A stretch of 37,078 bases of DNA, taken from CAYPNP01 sp964412195. GTDB lineage: Bacteria > Acidobacteriota > JAAYUB01. How positions within the stretch are numbered: the first letter of the stretch is position 1; the number at the start of each line of letters is the position of its first letter. The stretch lies in the NCBI GenBank assembly GCA_964412195.1, contig CAYPNP010000035.1:1-37078 (forward strand), given 5' to 3'. The notes beneath the pieces are model-generated. The model was not told where the DNA came from and ran no database searches. It saw nothing but the letters and a program-made list of their open reading frames with translations. Shown here piece after piece: positions 15,543 to 24,149 of the stretch. The position numbers and the translations under genes were made by a program.

Positions 15543-15774
15543 TGACCGGTGACCGGTGACCGATGACCGGTGAATGATGATGGGTTACCGGTGACGGGTG
15601 ACCGTGGAAGGCGACCAATCGTAATCGTCGATCGTCATCGTAATCGTCATCGTGATCGGTCGAAGAAGGCCAAACGGCATCGGTCAGATCCGTCGGATCG
15701 GGCCGATCGGTCGGATCGATCGGAATCCCTGCCGGTCCCCCCATTCACCCATTCACCTATTCACCCATTCACCA
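15543..15774 (+). repeat. Composite repeat, modules A-B-C-D-E, downstream of 14895-15512
   Basis: The 376 bp between the stop at 15512 and the next start at 15889 hold five modules in order: GACCGGTGACC units (15543-15606, A), CGTAATCG/CGTCATCG units (15614-15659, B), GATCGGTCGAAGAAG (15654-15668, C), GATCGGTCGGATC-type palindromic words (15680-15725, D) and CATTCACC units (15740-15774, E). Order and orientation match the array behind thymidine kinase (1125-1307). The B-C junction is nearly identical in both (ATCG.TCGAAGAA). GACCGGTGACC-type words are close to palindromic and could form local hairpins. Confidence 0.8.
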
Positions 15775-15790
15775 GTTCTCCCTTCCGTTG

Positions 15791-15799
15791 TGCTATGCT
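15791..15799 (+). promoter_or_regulatory. Extended -10 promoter of the M24-fold gene
   Basis: TGCTATGCT fits TGn followed by a TATAAT-like box with two changes. It starts immediately after the CATTCACC module. Initiation near 15806 would give an 83-nt leader that contains the hairpin at 15829-15871. Confidence 0.4.
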
Positions 15800-15828
15800 A
15801 TCGCCCAGGCAGTTCTAACAAACAAATA

Positions 15829-15871
15829 CCCGCCGGCGGCCTCACGGCCCGGTCCGCTGCGCGCCGGCGGG
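15829..15871 (+). promoter_or_regulatory. Leader hairpin just upstream of the M24-fold ribosome binding site
   Basis: CCCGCCGGCG (15829-15838) and CGCCGGCGGG (15862-15871) pair perfectly over 10 bp around a 23-nt loop, ending five bases before AGGAGG (15877-15882). Such a stem could affect ribosome access or mRNA stability. It has no U-tract, so it is not an intrinsic terminator. Confidence 0.5.
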
Positions 15872-15888
15872 GCGGCAGGAGGATGACC

Positions 15889-17133
15889 ATGCGGAGACGC
15901 CTTGCGATCGTCTGTGCGGCCGGCTTTGCGCTCGCGCTGTCGGCGGCGGCCCAGCAACCCTCCACCCTGGGGGTGATCTGGCGGGGCGAGGCGCCGCCCC
16001 AGGCCTCCCCCGCGGCGCTGCAGGCGGAGATCGCGGAAAAAGTGGGCCGGCTGCAGCGGTTCATGGCCGCCGAGGAGCTGGACGGCGTGCTGCTGACCCA
16101 GGTCCGCAACGTCTGCTGGCTGACGGCGGGCCGCGCCGACACCCAGATCGTGCTCAACAAGGACGTCGGCGCGGCGTCCCTGCTGGTTCTGAAGGACGGG
16201 TCGAAGCACCTGCTGTGCAACGGCAGCGAAGCCGGTCGGCTGATGGACGAATCACTGGCCGGCCTGGGCTACACCCTCCACCTCTTCCCCTGGTATGAGG
16301 CCAACCCGGTGAAGGACGTGCGCGGCGACGTGCTGCGGGGCATCGCGGGTCCCGGCCGGATCGGCAGCGACGCGCCGTTTCCCGGCACTGTGCCGCTGCC
16401 GGACCTTTTCCGCCGCCTGCGCTACCGATTCACCGATGGCGAACTGGAGCGCTACCGCTGGCTGGGGGCCCAGGCGGCCGAAGCGGTCGAAGCCGTCTGC
16501 CGGCGGCTCGCACCGGGGCAGGACGAGTTCGCCATCGAGGCCATGGCCGCCGCCGAGCTGCGGAGCCGGGGCATCCTGCCCACCGTCCTGCTCATCGCGG
16601 TGGACGAGCGCATCGCCAGGTACCGCCACGCCCTCCCGGCCGGGGCGGTGCTGAAGAAATACGCCATGGTCAACGTGGTGGCCGAAAAGTGGGGCATGCC
16701 GGTGGCGGTGACGCGGTTCGTCCACTTCGGGCCGCTGCCGGAGGACTTGCAGAACCGGCTGGAGAAGACCGCCCGGGTCAACGCCCGTTTCGAGGCGGCC
16801 ACCGTGCCGGGCAAGTCCTGCGCCGCCATCTTCGAGGAGTGCAAGGCCTGGTACGCCGAAGCCGGCTTCCCGGACGAGTGGCGGAAACACCACCAGGGCG
16901 GGGCCATCGGCTACGACGACCGGGAGTACGTGATCTACCCGGGGATCCAGGAAACTGTGCAGGAGCGCCAGCCGTTCGCCTGGAACCCCACCATCACCGG
17001 GGCCAAGGTCGAGGACACGATCGTCGCCTTCTCCGACCACATCGAGGTGGTCACTAAGACGAAAGACTGGCCGGTGATCCGGGTGGAGCTCGACGGAAAG
17101 ATCTACGAGCAGCCGGCGATCCTGGTGAAGTGA
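15889..17133 (+). CDS. Exported M24 (pita-bread fold) protein with degenerate metal site
   Basis: 414 residues. Two ATGs exist (15883 and 15889); AGGAGG touches the first and is six bases from the second, so 15889 is chosen. Residues 1-22 are a signal peptide ending SAAAQ, so the protein is exported. Residues 45-180 form the creatinase-type N-terminal domain and 181-395 the pita-bread domain. The five metal ligands of aminopeptidase P would align with Asn262 (for Asp), Ala273 (Asp), His334 or His335, Asn366 (Glu) and Glu375. Three are thus lost, while HHQGG, PDEWR, AWNP and EDT are kept. This agrees with a metal-independent, creatinase-like chemistry or a binding role rather than dinuclear peptidase activity. 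A known subfamily of M24-annotated proteins shares these changes. The substrate is unknown. Confidence 0.85.
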   Translation: MRRRLAIVCAAGFALALSAAAQQPSTLGVIWRGEAPPQASPAALQAEIAEKVGRLQRFMAAEELDGVLLTQVRNVCWLTAGRADTQIVLNKDVGAASLLVLKDGSKHLLCNGSEAGRLMDESLAGLGYTLHLFPWYEANPVKDVRGDVLRGIAGPGRIGSDAPFPGTVPLPDLFRRLRYRFTDGELERYRWLGAQAAEAVEAVCRRLAPGQDEFAIEAMAAAELRSRGILPTVLLIAVDERIARYRHALPAGAVLKKYAMVNVVAEKWGMPVAVTRFVHFGPLPEDLQNRLEKTARVNARFEAATVPGKSCAAIFEECKAWYAEAGFPDEWRKHHQGGAIGYDDREYVIYPGIQETVQERQPFAWNPTITGAKVEDTIVAFSDHIEVVTKTKDWPVIRVELDGKIYEQPAILVK

Positions 17134-17147
17134 AAGGAGAGGCAATC

Positions 17148-17274
17148 TGAACATCGAACATTGAACATCCAACATCGAACATCGAAGTCAAACAGGCATG
17201 AATTCAGGTTATCGCCGAATCTTTTCTCCGCTCTGGTTTTACTTCGAAGTTCGATGTTCAATGTTCGATGTTCA
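17148..17274. repeat. Inverted pair of GAACATCGAACATTG repeats
   Basis: Bases 17148-17169 are exactly reverse complementary to 17253-17274 (22 bp). The arms extend with interruptions to CGAAGT near 17184-17189 and its complement near 17242-17247. The spacer is about 50 bp and A/T-rich for this genome. The unit ends in CGAAGT(C/A)AAA, as does the array at 26393-26437, so it has a defined edge. It lies between the M24-fold gene and galK and could form a long hairpin on either strand. Confidence 0.8.
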
Positions 17275-17301
17275 AAGCGATCAAGGTGAGGGCAAGCTTG
17301 A

Positions 17302-18471
<1,170 letters not shown>

Positions 18472-18489
18472 CGGATCGCCGGTGAAATG

Positions 18490-18560
18490 ACCGCGGAGAC
18501 GCCGAGGAGCTGAGTAAACCTTTTATTCTGTTTTCTTGCCGGCGCTGCGCCTCTGCGGTG
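18490..18560. repeat. Inverted repeat of the ACCGCGGAG type upstream of a glycosidase gene
   Basis: ACCGCGGAGACGCCGAG (from 18490) is imperfectly complementary to GCTGCGCCTCTGCGGT (18544-18559), around an A/T-rich loop of about 35 bp. The right arm ends six bases before the region carrying the ribosome binding site of the gene at 18575, so it lies within that gene's leader. It is a separate family from the other inverted pairs in the window. Confidence 0.6.
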
Positions 18561-18574
18561 AAGGGATGGATGGA

Positions 18575-21328
18575 ATGACCCTGAATCGGGCTGGGATTCT
18601 GCTGGCGATTCTGATCACCCTGGCGGGCGGGGCGCGGACGGGGGAACCGGCCAAGCCGCCGCTTTCCAGCCTCCGGGCGGGGGCGGGCGCGCCGCTTTTC
18701 ACCACGTACTGTGCCGCGCGGGAGCGATCGGAGTTCACCCTGGACGAGGGCTACCACCTCGTGTACGACGACCCGGACCGGGGCGTGACGCTGGAGACCG
18801 ATTCCGCCGGCGACTGGGGGCTGGCTTTCCGGATGGGCGGCCGCACGGTGGATGCGATCCGGGACTTCGCCCGCCCGCCGGTGATCACCGCGTCTTACCC
18901 CGATCTGGTCCAATTCCACTTCCAACCTTTCGAAAACATCGAGGTCCAAGCGACGTTCCTGGTCCAGTCCTCCCGCCGGGCGGTGCAGTCGCTGGCCGTG
19001 CGCAACCTCGGCGCCGCCCCGGTGTCGCTGCAGGTGGTCCCCTTCCTCCATCACCGCCTGCGCACGTTTGAAAAAGTCGGGTTTCTCCCGGAGGCGCCGG
19101 CCCTCACGGCGGTCCACGAGGAGCTGCCTGACGACTGGACGCGGGAGCACCGGGTGCCGTACGTCGACCGCGTCCGGGACGTCTTCCTGCTGTCGCGGGC
19201 GCCCGACCGGCTGGGCTCCTACCGCGGCTACCGCTGGGGGCCGGTGGTCCTGCCGCCGGAGGTCGACCTGATGAAGCCGGCGGTCTTCCGGGTCTGGGGC
19301 CGGGTGGACCATCCGGATGGGTCGCGCTGCCGACACGATCCGGCCGGGGCGCGGCTGATGGCGGTCCTGGACGGTGACCGGAACCGGCTGCTCACGGAGA
19401 CGGCCGCCTGTTGGGGCACGGCCGGGCCGAACGTCAGCGGTTACGGCTACTACGGCCTGGAAATGGGCAACTTCGGGCCGCTGCGGGGCGGGGAGAAGTA
19501 CGAGATCCGGTTCGCCTGCGGCGCCACAGGCGAGGCCGGGAGCGTCTCTGGCTTGGTGGGGGACCTGTCCTCGGGAAAAGGCCGGCGGCAGGACATCGCC
19601 CTGGCTGCGGCGGGCCCGGCGGTGCCGGCCTGGCTCCGGCGGGACATCTGGGGCAGCGGCACGGAGGTGCGCCTCTACTGGCCCCCGGCGGGCGAGGGGC
19701 TCACCTACAGCGTCTACCGGCGGGACGGGCGCGGCGGGGCGGTCTACCGGCGGCTGGCCGAGGGCGTGACCCGCACGTTCTACACCGACCGGAACCTGAG
19801 CGGCGACCCGCTGTACGGCTACGTGGTCACGGCGGTGGACGCCTCCGGCCGGATGAGCCTGCCGACGCCCGAGGTGACCAACATCGAGGGGAGCGACCTG
19901 CTCACCGACCTGCGCTACCCGGGCCAGATCCCCGTCGACGCCCGCGACCGGGTGCGGGTGCTGGCGGCGCCGCTGACCATGGCGCTGGCGCCCGGCGCGG
20001 CCGAAACGCTGCGGGTGGTCCGGGCGGTGGGACCGGCAGCGGTGGCGCCCGAGGACCTGATCGACGAGGCCCGGCCGCTCCTGACGGAAGATCTGGAATC
20101 CTACCTGCGCATGGACGAAACTCTGCTGGTGCGGGCGCCGGCGGCGGGCTTCGGCGACCCGGACACGGACCTGCTCTACTGGAGCGCCTGGAACCTGATG
20201 CGCCAGGTGATGCTCCCGCCGGAAGGGAGCTGCCGGCAGAACTACTACGTCTTTTCCCGCGAGCCGTCATGGGGCTGGGGCCACGGCGGGCAGGTGTTCC
20301 ACGAGAGCCTGACCATGCTGGCCTACGCCCTGGCCGACCCGGCCGGGGCCATGGGCTCGCAGCGCGTGTACCTCGAGCGGCAGCGCCCGGACGGCTACAT
20401 CAACTACCGCACCGGGCCGTACCTGGACGAGACTATCGTCACGAACGGGCAACCCACCGCGGCGGCGCCCTGGTACGCGTGGGAGAACTGGGAGATCTAC
20501 CGGATCACCCGCGACCGGCGCTTCCTGGAGGCGATGTATCCCTCCGGCAAGGCCCTCTACGAGTGGTTTTTACGGAACCGCGACACCGACGGCGACGGCC
20601 TGTGCGAGTGGGGCGGCGACGCGGTGCTGGAGTCGGTCCGGGACGCCAAGGTGGCGGTCTGGGACGAAGTGGGCGACCCCGCCCGGTTCGAGGCGCTGGA
20701 CCTCAACTGCCTCCTGGTGCAGGAGGCGCGGGCGCTTTCGGCCGCCGCGGCGGAGCTGGGCCGGGCGGACGAGGCGGCGCGGTTTCGGAAGGAGGCCGAC
20801 GAGCGGGCGGGCCGGATCAACCGGACGTTCTGGGACCCGGCCACCGGCTTCTACTACAACGTCGACAAGGCGGATCACGATTTCACCCTGAACCGGCCGG
20901 ACGACCTGAAGCGGCGGGAGATCATCGGCTTCCTGCCGCTGTGGGCGGGCGTCGCCTCGCCGGAGCAGACCCGCCGGCTGGTGGAAACGCTGTCGGATCC
21001 GAAGCGGTTCTGGAGAAAATACGGCGTGCCGTCGCTGGCGGCGGACGACCCGTTCTACGAGCCGCAGGGGTACTGGAACGGCCCGGTCTGGGTGGAGTGG
21101 AACCTCCTGGTGCAGCAGGGCCTGCGGCGCTACGGCTACGAGCGGGAAGCGCGGGAGCTGGCCCGGCGGGTGGCGGCGGTCATGATCGAGCGGCTGAAGA
21201 AGGACCACGACTTCTGGGAGTTCTACAGCCCGGACGCGCCGTGGGGCGGCTATCACCGCACGTACATCTGGGCCGGCTGCATCAACCGCATGCTGCTGGA
21301 ATCGTACCGACCGGAGCTGTTCCAATGA
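18575..21328 (+). CDS. Exported GH63/MGH1-like glycosidase with Ig/FnIII-like insert
   Basis: 917 residues from the ATG at 18575. Upstream ATGs at 18536 and 18566 are in frame, but this one has AAGGG at a better distance and starts a signal peptide (LNRAGILLAILITLAGGART). Residues ~25-370 are beta-rich, followed by a fibronectin-III-like segment (about 365-430: VRLYWPPAGEGLTYSVYRR...YGYVVTAVDASG). From about 500 comes an (alpha/alpha)6-barrel catalytic domain of the GH63/MGH1-like type. It has FSREPSWGWGHGGQVFHES (~557), DTDGDGLCEWGGDAVLESV (~669), KRREIIGFLPLWAGV and YWNGPVWVEWN (~832). Members cleave alpha-glucosides, mannosylglycerate or related glycans; the substrate here is unknown. It is a paralogue of the gene at 24150 and acts outside the cytoplasm. 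Confidence 0.88.
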   Translation: MTLNRAGILLAILITLAGGARTGEPAKPPLSSLRAGAGAPLFTTYCAARERSEFTLDEGYHLVYDDPDRGVTLETDSAGDWGLAFRMGGRTVDAIRDFARPPVITASYPDLVQFHFQPFENIEVQATFLVQSSRRAVQSLAVRNLGAAPVSLQVVPFLHHRLRTFEKVGFLPEAPALTAVHEELPDDWTREHRVPYVDRVRDVFLLSRAPDRLGSYRGYRWGPVVLPPEVDLMKPAVFRVWGRVDHPDGSRCRHDPAGARLMAVLDGDRNRLLTETAACWGTAGPNVSGYGYYGLEMGNFGPLRGGEKYEIRFACGATGEAGSVSGLVGDLSSGKGRRQDIALAAAGPAVPAWLRRDIWGSGTEVRLYWPPAGEGLTYSVYRRDGRGGAVYRRLAEGVTRTFYTDRNLSGDPLYGYVVTAVDASGRMSLPTPEVTNIEGSDLLTDLRYPGQIPVDARDRVRVLAAPLTMALAPGAAETLRVVRAVGPAAVAPEDLIDEARPLLTEDLESYLRMDETLLVRAPAAGFGDPDTDLLYWSAWNLMRQVMLPPEGSCRQNYYVFSREPSWGWGHGGQVFHESLTMLAYALADPAGAMGSQRVYLERQRPDGYINYRTGPYLDETIVTNGQPTAAAPWYAWENWEIYRITRDRRFLEAMYPSGKALYEWFLRNRDTDGDGLCEWGGDAVLESVRDAKVAVWDEVGDPARFEALDLNCLLVQEARALSAAAAELGRADEAARFRKEADERAGRINRTFWDPATGFYYNVDKADHDFTLNRPDDLKRREIIGFLPLWAGVASPEQTRRLVETLSDPKRFWRKYGVPSLAADDPFYEPQGYWNGPVWVEWNLLVQQGLRRYGYEREARELARRVAAVMIERLKKDHDFWEFYSPDAPWGGYHRTYIWAGCINRMLLESYRPELFQ

Positions 21329-21359
21329 CCGCCCCCGTGTGTGCTCGGATTGGTAAACG

Positions 21360-21460
21360 GGTCTCGGGTTTCGGGGCTCGGGTCTCGGAAAACATGCAAG
21401 CGGTCAATCTTGCCGAACCCCATGCTACCTGGCCGAGCCCCGAGTCCCGAGCCCCGAAAA
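21360..21460. repeat. Inverted pair of GGGACTCGGGGCTCGG-type repeats between two glycosidase genes
   Basis: TTTCGGGGCTCGGG (21369-21382) is exactly complementary to 21446-21459, and the arms extend imperfectly outward and inward (GGTCTCGG against CCGAGCCCCGAG). The spacer is about 60 bp. The same word family occurs in the arrays at 35760-35900 and 36890-36930. The hairpin separates the first glycosidase gene from the second and may partly uncouple their expression. Confidence 0.75.
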
Positions 21461-21496
21461 CCGCAAACTGTGATAGCTTCAACGGATGGGTGTCCC

Positions 21497-24133
21497 ATGA
21501 AACGTATCGCCCTATTTGCACTGATCCTGCCGGCCCTCCTGCCGGCCGTGCCCGCCCAGGACGGCCTGGTGCCGGCGTTCCCGCTGGCGCCCGACGGCGG
21601 GCTGGCCATCATGCGCCCGGCCCAGCCGGCGGCACCCTTCGACCGCGCCGGCCGCCGCGCCGCACTGATCGGCACCGAGGGCGGCGCGGTGGAGGCCTGG
21701 GCCTGGCCGCTCAAGCTGGTGCGGAACCTCGAGCTGTCGTTCCTGCTGCGGGGCGGCACCCGGCCGATCCCGGCGCGGGACATCGTCCGCTTCGCCGAGG
21801 CCCGCCCCGAGTGCGAGGTCCTGACGTTCGTCCACCAGTCCTTCACCGTGCGGGCCGTCTACCTCGTGCCGTTCGACCAGCCCGGCGCCCTGATCCTGCT
21901 GGACGTGCGCAGCGACGAGCCGCTCACCGTCATCGGCGGCTTCCTGCCGGTGCTCCAGCCCATGTGGCCGGCGGGGATCGGCGGCCAGTACGCGGCCTGG
22001 GACGATGACCTCAAGGCCTACGTCATCTCGGAATCCTCCCGGCGGCATCACGCCCTGGTGGGCAGCCCCCGGGCGGCGGGCATCTCCTACACGCCCGCCC
22101 ACATGCTGGCCGACACCCCCAGCGAATTCCGCCTCGAAATCCCGGATCCGGCGGCGGTGGCCGGGAAGTTCATCCCCATCGCCCTGGCCGGCGGGTCGGG
22201 CCCGCGCGAGGAGGTCGTCGCGGCGTACCGGGCGTTGCTGCAGGACCCGCGCGCGCTGTACCTCCAGACGGCCGACCACTTCCTGCGCCTGCGGCGCGCC
22301 ACCCTGAAGATCAAGACGCCCGAGCCGGAGCTGGACCGCGCCTTCGAGTGGGCCAAGATCGCCCTCGACACCCTGGCGGTGGACAATCCTGACCTCGGGA
22401 AGGGAATGGTGGCCGGGATCGGAGCGTCGGGCACGGGCGGCCGGCCGGGCTTCGGCTGGTTCTTCGGCGGCGACAGCTGCATCAACGCCTTCAGCCTGAC
22501 GGCCATGGGCGCCCCCGCGGCGGCGAAGGAGGCGCTGGCGTTCCTGCCGCAGTGGCAGCGGGAGGATGGCAAGATGGCCCACGAGATCCCGCAGTCCTTC
22601 CGCTATGTCGACTGGTTCAAGGACTACGGCTTCGGCTACATTCATGCCGACACCTCGCCCTTCTTCGTCGTGGCCGTGGGGGACTACTACCGCGCCACCG
22701 GCGACGCCGAGTTCGTGCGGCAGCAGTGGCCGGCGCTGCAGAAGGCCTACGCCTGGTGCCGGTCCACCGACGCCAACGGCGACGGCCTCATGGACAACGC
22801 CCAGGCCGGCCTGGGCGCGCTGGAGTACGGCGCCCTCACCGGCATCGCCACCGACGTCTACCTGGCCGCGGTCTGGACCCGGGCCGCCGAGACCATGATC
22901 GGGCTGGCCGAGGCCGCCGGGGACGCAGAGGCGGTCCGGCAGGCGGCGGCGGATTTCGTCCGCGCGCGCGAGGCCTTCGAGAAGTTCTGGGACGAGGGGA
23001 GCGGCCAGTACGCTTACGCCTTCAGCGAGGACGGGAAGCGGGTGGCCGAGCTGTCGCCCTGGAGCGCGGTCGGCCTGATGTGGGGGCAGGGGACGCCGGA
23101 GCACGCCGGCCGCAACCTCGAGCGGATCGGCTCGGCCGAGCTGACCACCGACTGGGGCGTGCGCAGCATTTCGACCAAGAGCCGGTATTTCGAGCCGCTG
23201 AACTACAACTACGGCGCCGTCTGGCCGTTCCTGGGCGGCTGGGTGGCGGCGGCGCAGTTCCAGCGGGGATTCCCCCAGCAGGGCTACGCCACGCTGCTGG
23301 CCACCGCCCGGCACACCTTCGACAACGCCGCCGGATCCGTCACCGAGGTTTTCTCCGGCGCCCGGAACGCCTGGCCGGCGGAAGCGGTGGCCCACCAGGG
23401 ATTCTCCAGCGCCGCCGTGGTCCTGCCGCTGGTGCGCGGGCTGTTCGGCCTGGAGGGGGACGCGGCGGCCAGGAAGCTCCGGTTCGCGCCCCGCTTGCCC
23501 GCCCACTGGGGCGAGGCGCGGGTGGAGAACTTCCGCCTCGGCCCGGCCTCCTTCACGTTCGCCTGCACCCGGCGGGCCCTGCCCGGGAGCGCCGGCTTCC
23601 AGCCGGCCCCCGGCGCTGATGCCGCCGACTCGCTCCCGCCCGTGAACGACGAGGTCTTCGAGATCGTGATCCAGTCCGACAACGCCCTCGGCTGGCAGCT
23701 CCAGCTGGCGCCGCTCTTCGGCCCCGGCACCCGGATCGCGGAGGTCGCCGTGGACGGGAAGCCCGCCCGCTACACGCCGCCCGAGGGGCGGCAGGGCATC
23801 CAGCCGGTCGTCACCGTGACCGTACAGTCCGCGACGGTCCGGGTGGCCTTCCGGATCACTCCGGCGGTGGAGATCCTGCCGCCGCCGGTGGAGAGCCGGA
23901 CCGGGGACGCCGACGAGGGCCTGAAGCTGATTCGCGTCGCCCGCGACGGGGACCGGCTGAGGGTGGTGGTGGAGGGCCTGGCGGGACGCGTGTACCTCCT
24001 GCCGCTGACTCATCCGGAGCAGATCGGCGCGGTGGAGGGCGGCCTGCTGCTGGGCAGCGCCGTCCGGCTGAAGATTCCGGAGGCGCCGGGCGGCGGCTTC
24101 GCCCCCCACACCGTGACCATCCGCATGAAATAA
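21497..24133 (+). CDS. Exported glycogen-debranching/GH15-like six-hairpin glycosidase
   Basis: 878 residues from the ATG at 21497, which starts a clear signal peptide (MKRIALFALILPALLPAVPAQ); the frame is open upstream through the repeat, and a GGATGGG word is the only ribosome-binding candidate. After a beta-rich N-terminal domain, residues ~270-665 form an (alpha/alpha)6 barrel like amylo-alpha-1,6-glucosidase or glucoamylase. Key segments are GWFFGGDSCINAF (~322), LPQWQREDGKMAHEIPQSF, DANGDGLMDNAQAGLGA, ELTTDWGVRSIS and LNYNYGAVWPFLGGW (~569). A C-terminal beta domain follows. It probably releases glucose-type residues from an oligosaccharide in the periplasm; linkage is unknown. Around residues 697-715 a Pro/Ala loop (GSAGFQPAPGADAADS) is encoded by a palindromic repeat (23587-23612). 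It lies between two paralogous glycosidases and 16 bp from the next. Confidence 0.85.
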   Translation: MKRIALFALILPALLPAVPAQDGLVPAFPLAPDGGLAIMRPAQPAAPFDRAGRRAALIGTEGGAVEAWAWPLKLVRNLELSFLLRGGTRPIPARDIVRFAEARPECEVLTFVHQSFTVRAVYLVPFDQPGALILLDVRSDEPLTVIGGFLPVLQPMWPAGIGGQYAAWDDDLKAYVISESSRRHHALVGSPRAAGISYTPAHMLADTPSEFRLEIPDPAAVAGKFIPIALAGGSGPREEVVAAYRALLQDPRALYLQTADHFLRLRRATLKIKTPEPELDRAFEWAKIALDTLAVDNPDLGKGMVAGIGASGTGGRPGFGWFFGGDSCINAFSLTAMGAPAAAKEALAFLPQWQREDGKMAHEIPQSFRYVDWFKDYGFGYIHADTSPFFVVAVGDYYRATGDAEFVRQQWPALQKAYAWCRSTDANGDGLMDNAQAGLGALEYGALTGIATDVYLAAVWTRAAETMIGLAEAAGDAEAVRQAAADFVRAREAFEKFWDEGSGQYAYAFSEDGKRVAELSPWSAVGLMWGQGTPEHAGRNLERIGSAELTTDWGVRSISTKSRYFEPLNYNYGAVWPFLGGWVAAAQFQRGFPQQGYATLLATARHTFDNAAGSVTEVFSGARNAWPAEAVAHQGFSSAAVVLPLVRGLFGLEGDAAARKLRFAPRLPAHWGEARVENFRLGPASFTFACTRRALPGSAGFQPAPGADAADSLPPVNDEVFEIVIQSDNALGWQLQLAPLFGPGTRIAEVAVDGKPARYTPPEGRQGIQPVVTVTVQSATVRVAFRITPAVEILPPPVESRTGDADEGLKLIRVARDGDRLRVVVEGLAGRVYLLPLTHPEQIGAVEGGLLLGSAVRLKIPEAPGGGFAPHTVTIRMK
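23587..23612 (+). repeat. Intragenic palindromic repeat encoding GSAGFQPA
   Basis: GCCGGCT (23591-23597), TCC, AGCCGGC (23601-23607) form a perfect 7-bp stem with a three-base loop. Translated in frame it gives GSAGFQPA, a string I recall from many repeat-derived predicted peptides in GC-rich environmental genomes. It lies in a predicted surface loop of the glycosidase between two beta segments, where an in-frame insertion would be tolerated. Confidence 0.6.
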
Positions 24134-24149
24134 CCTGGAGCAGAGACTG

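Noticed and set aside
15652..15888. Upstream extension of the M24-fold reading frame to 15652
   Set aside because: It runs through the CATTCACC and GATC repeat modules and the promoter; AGGAGG and the signal peptide place the start at 15889.
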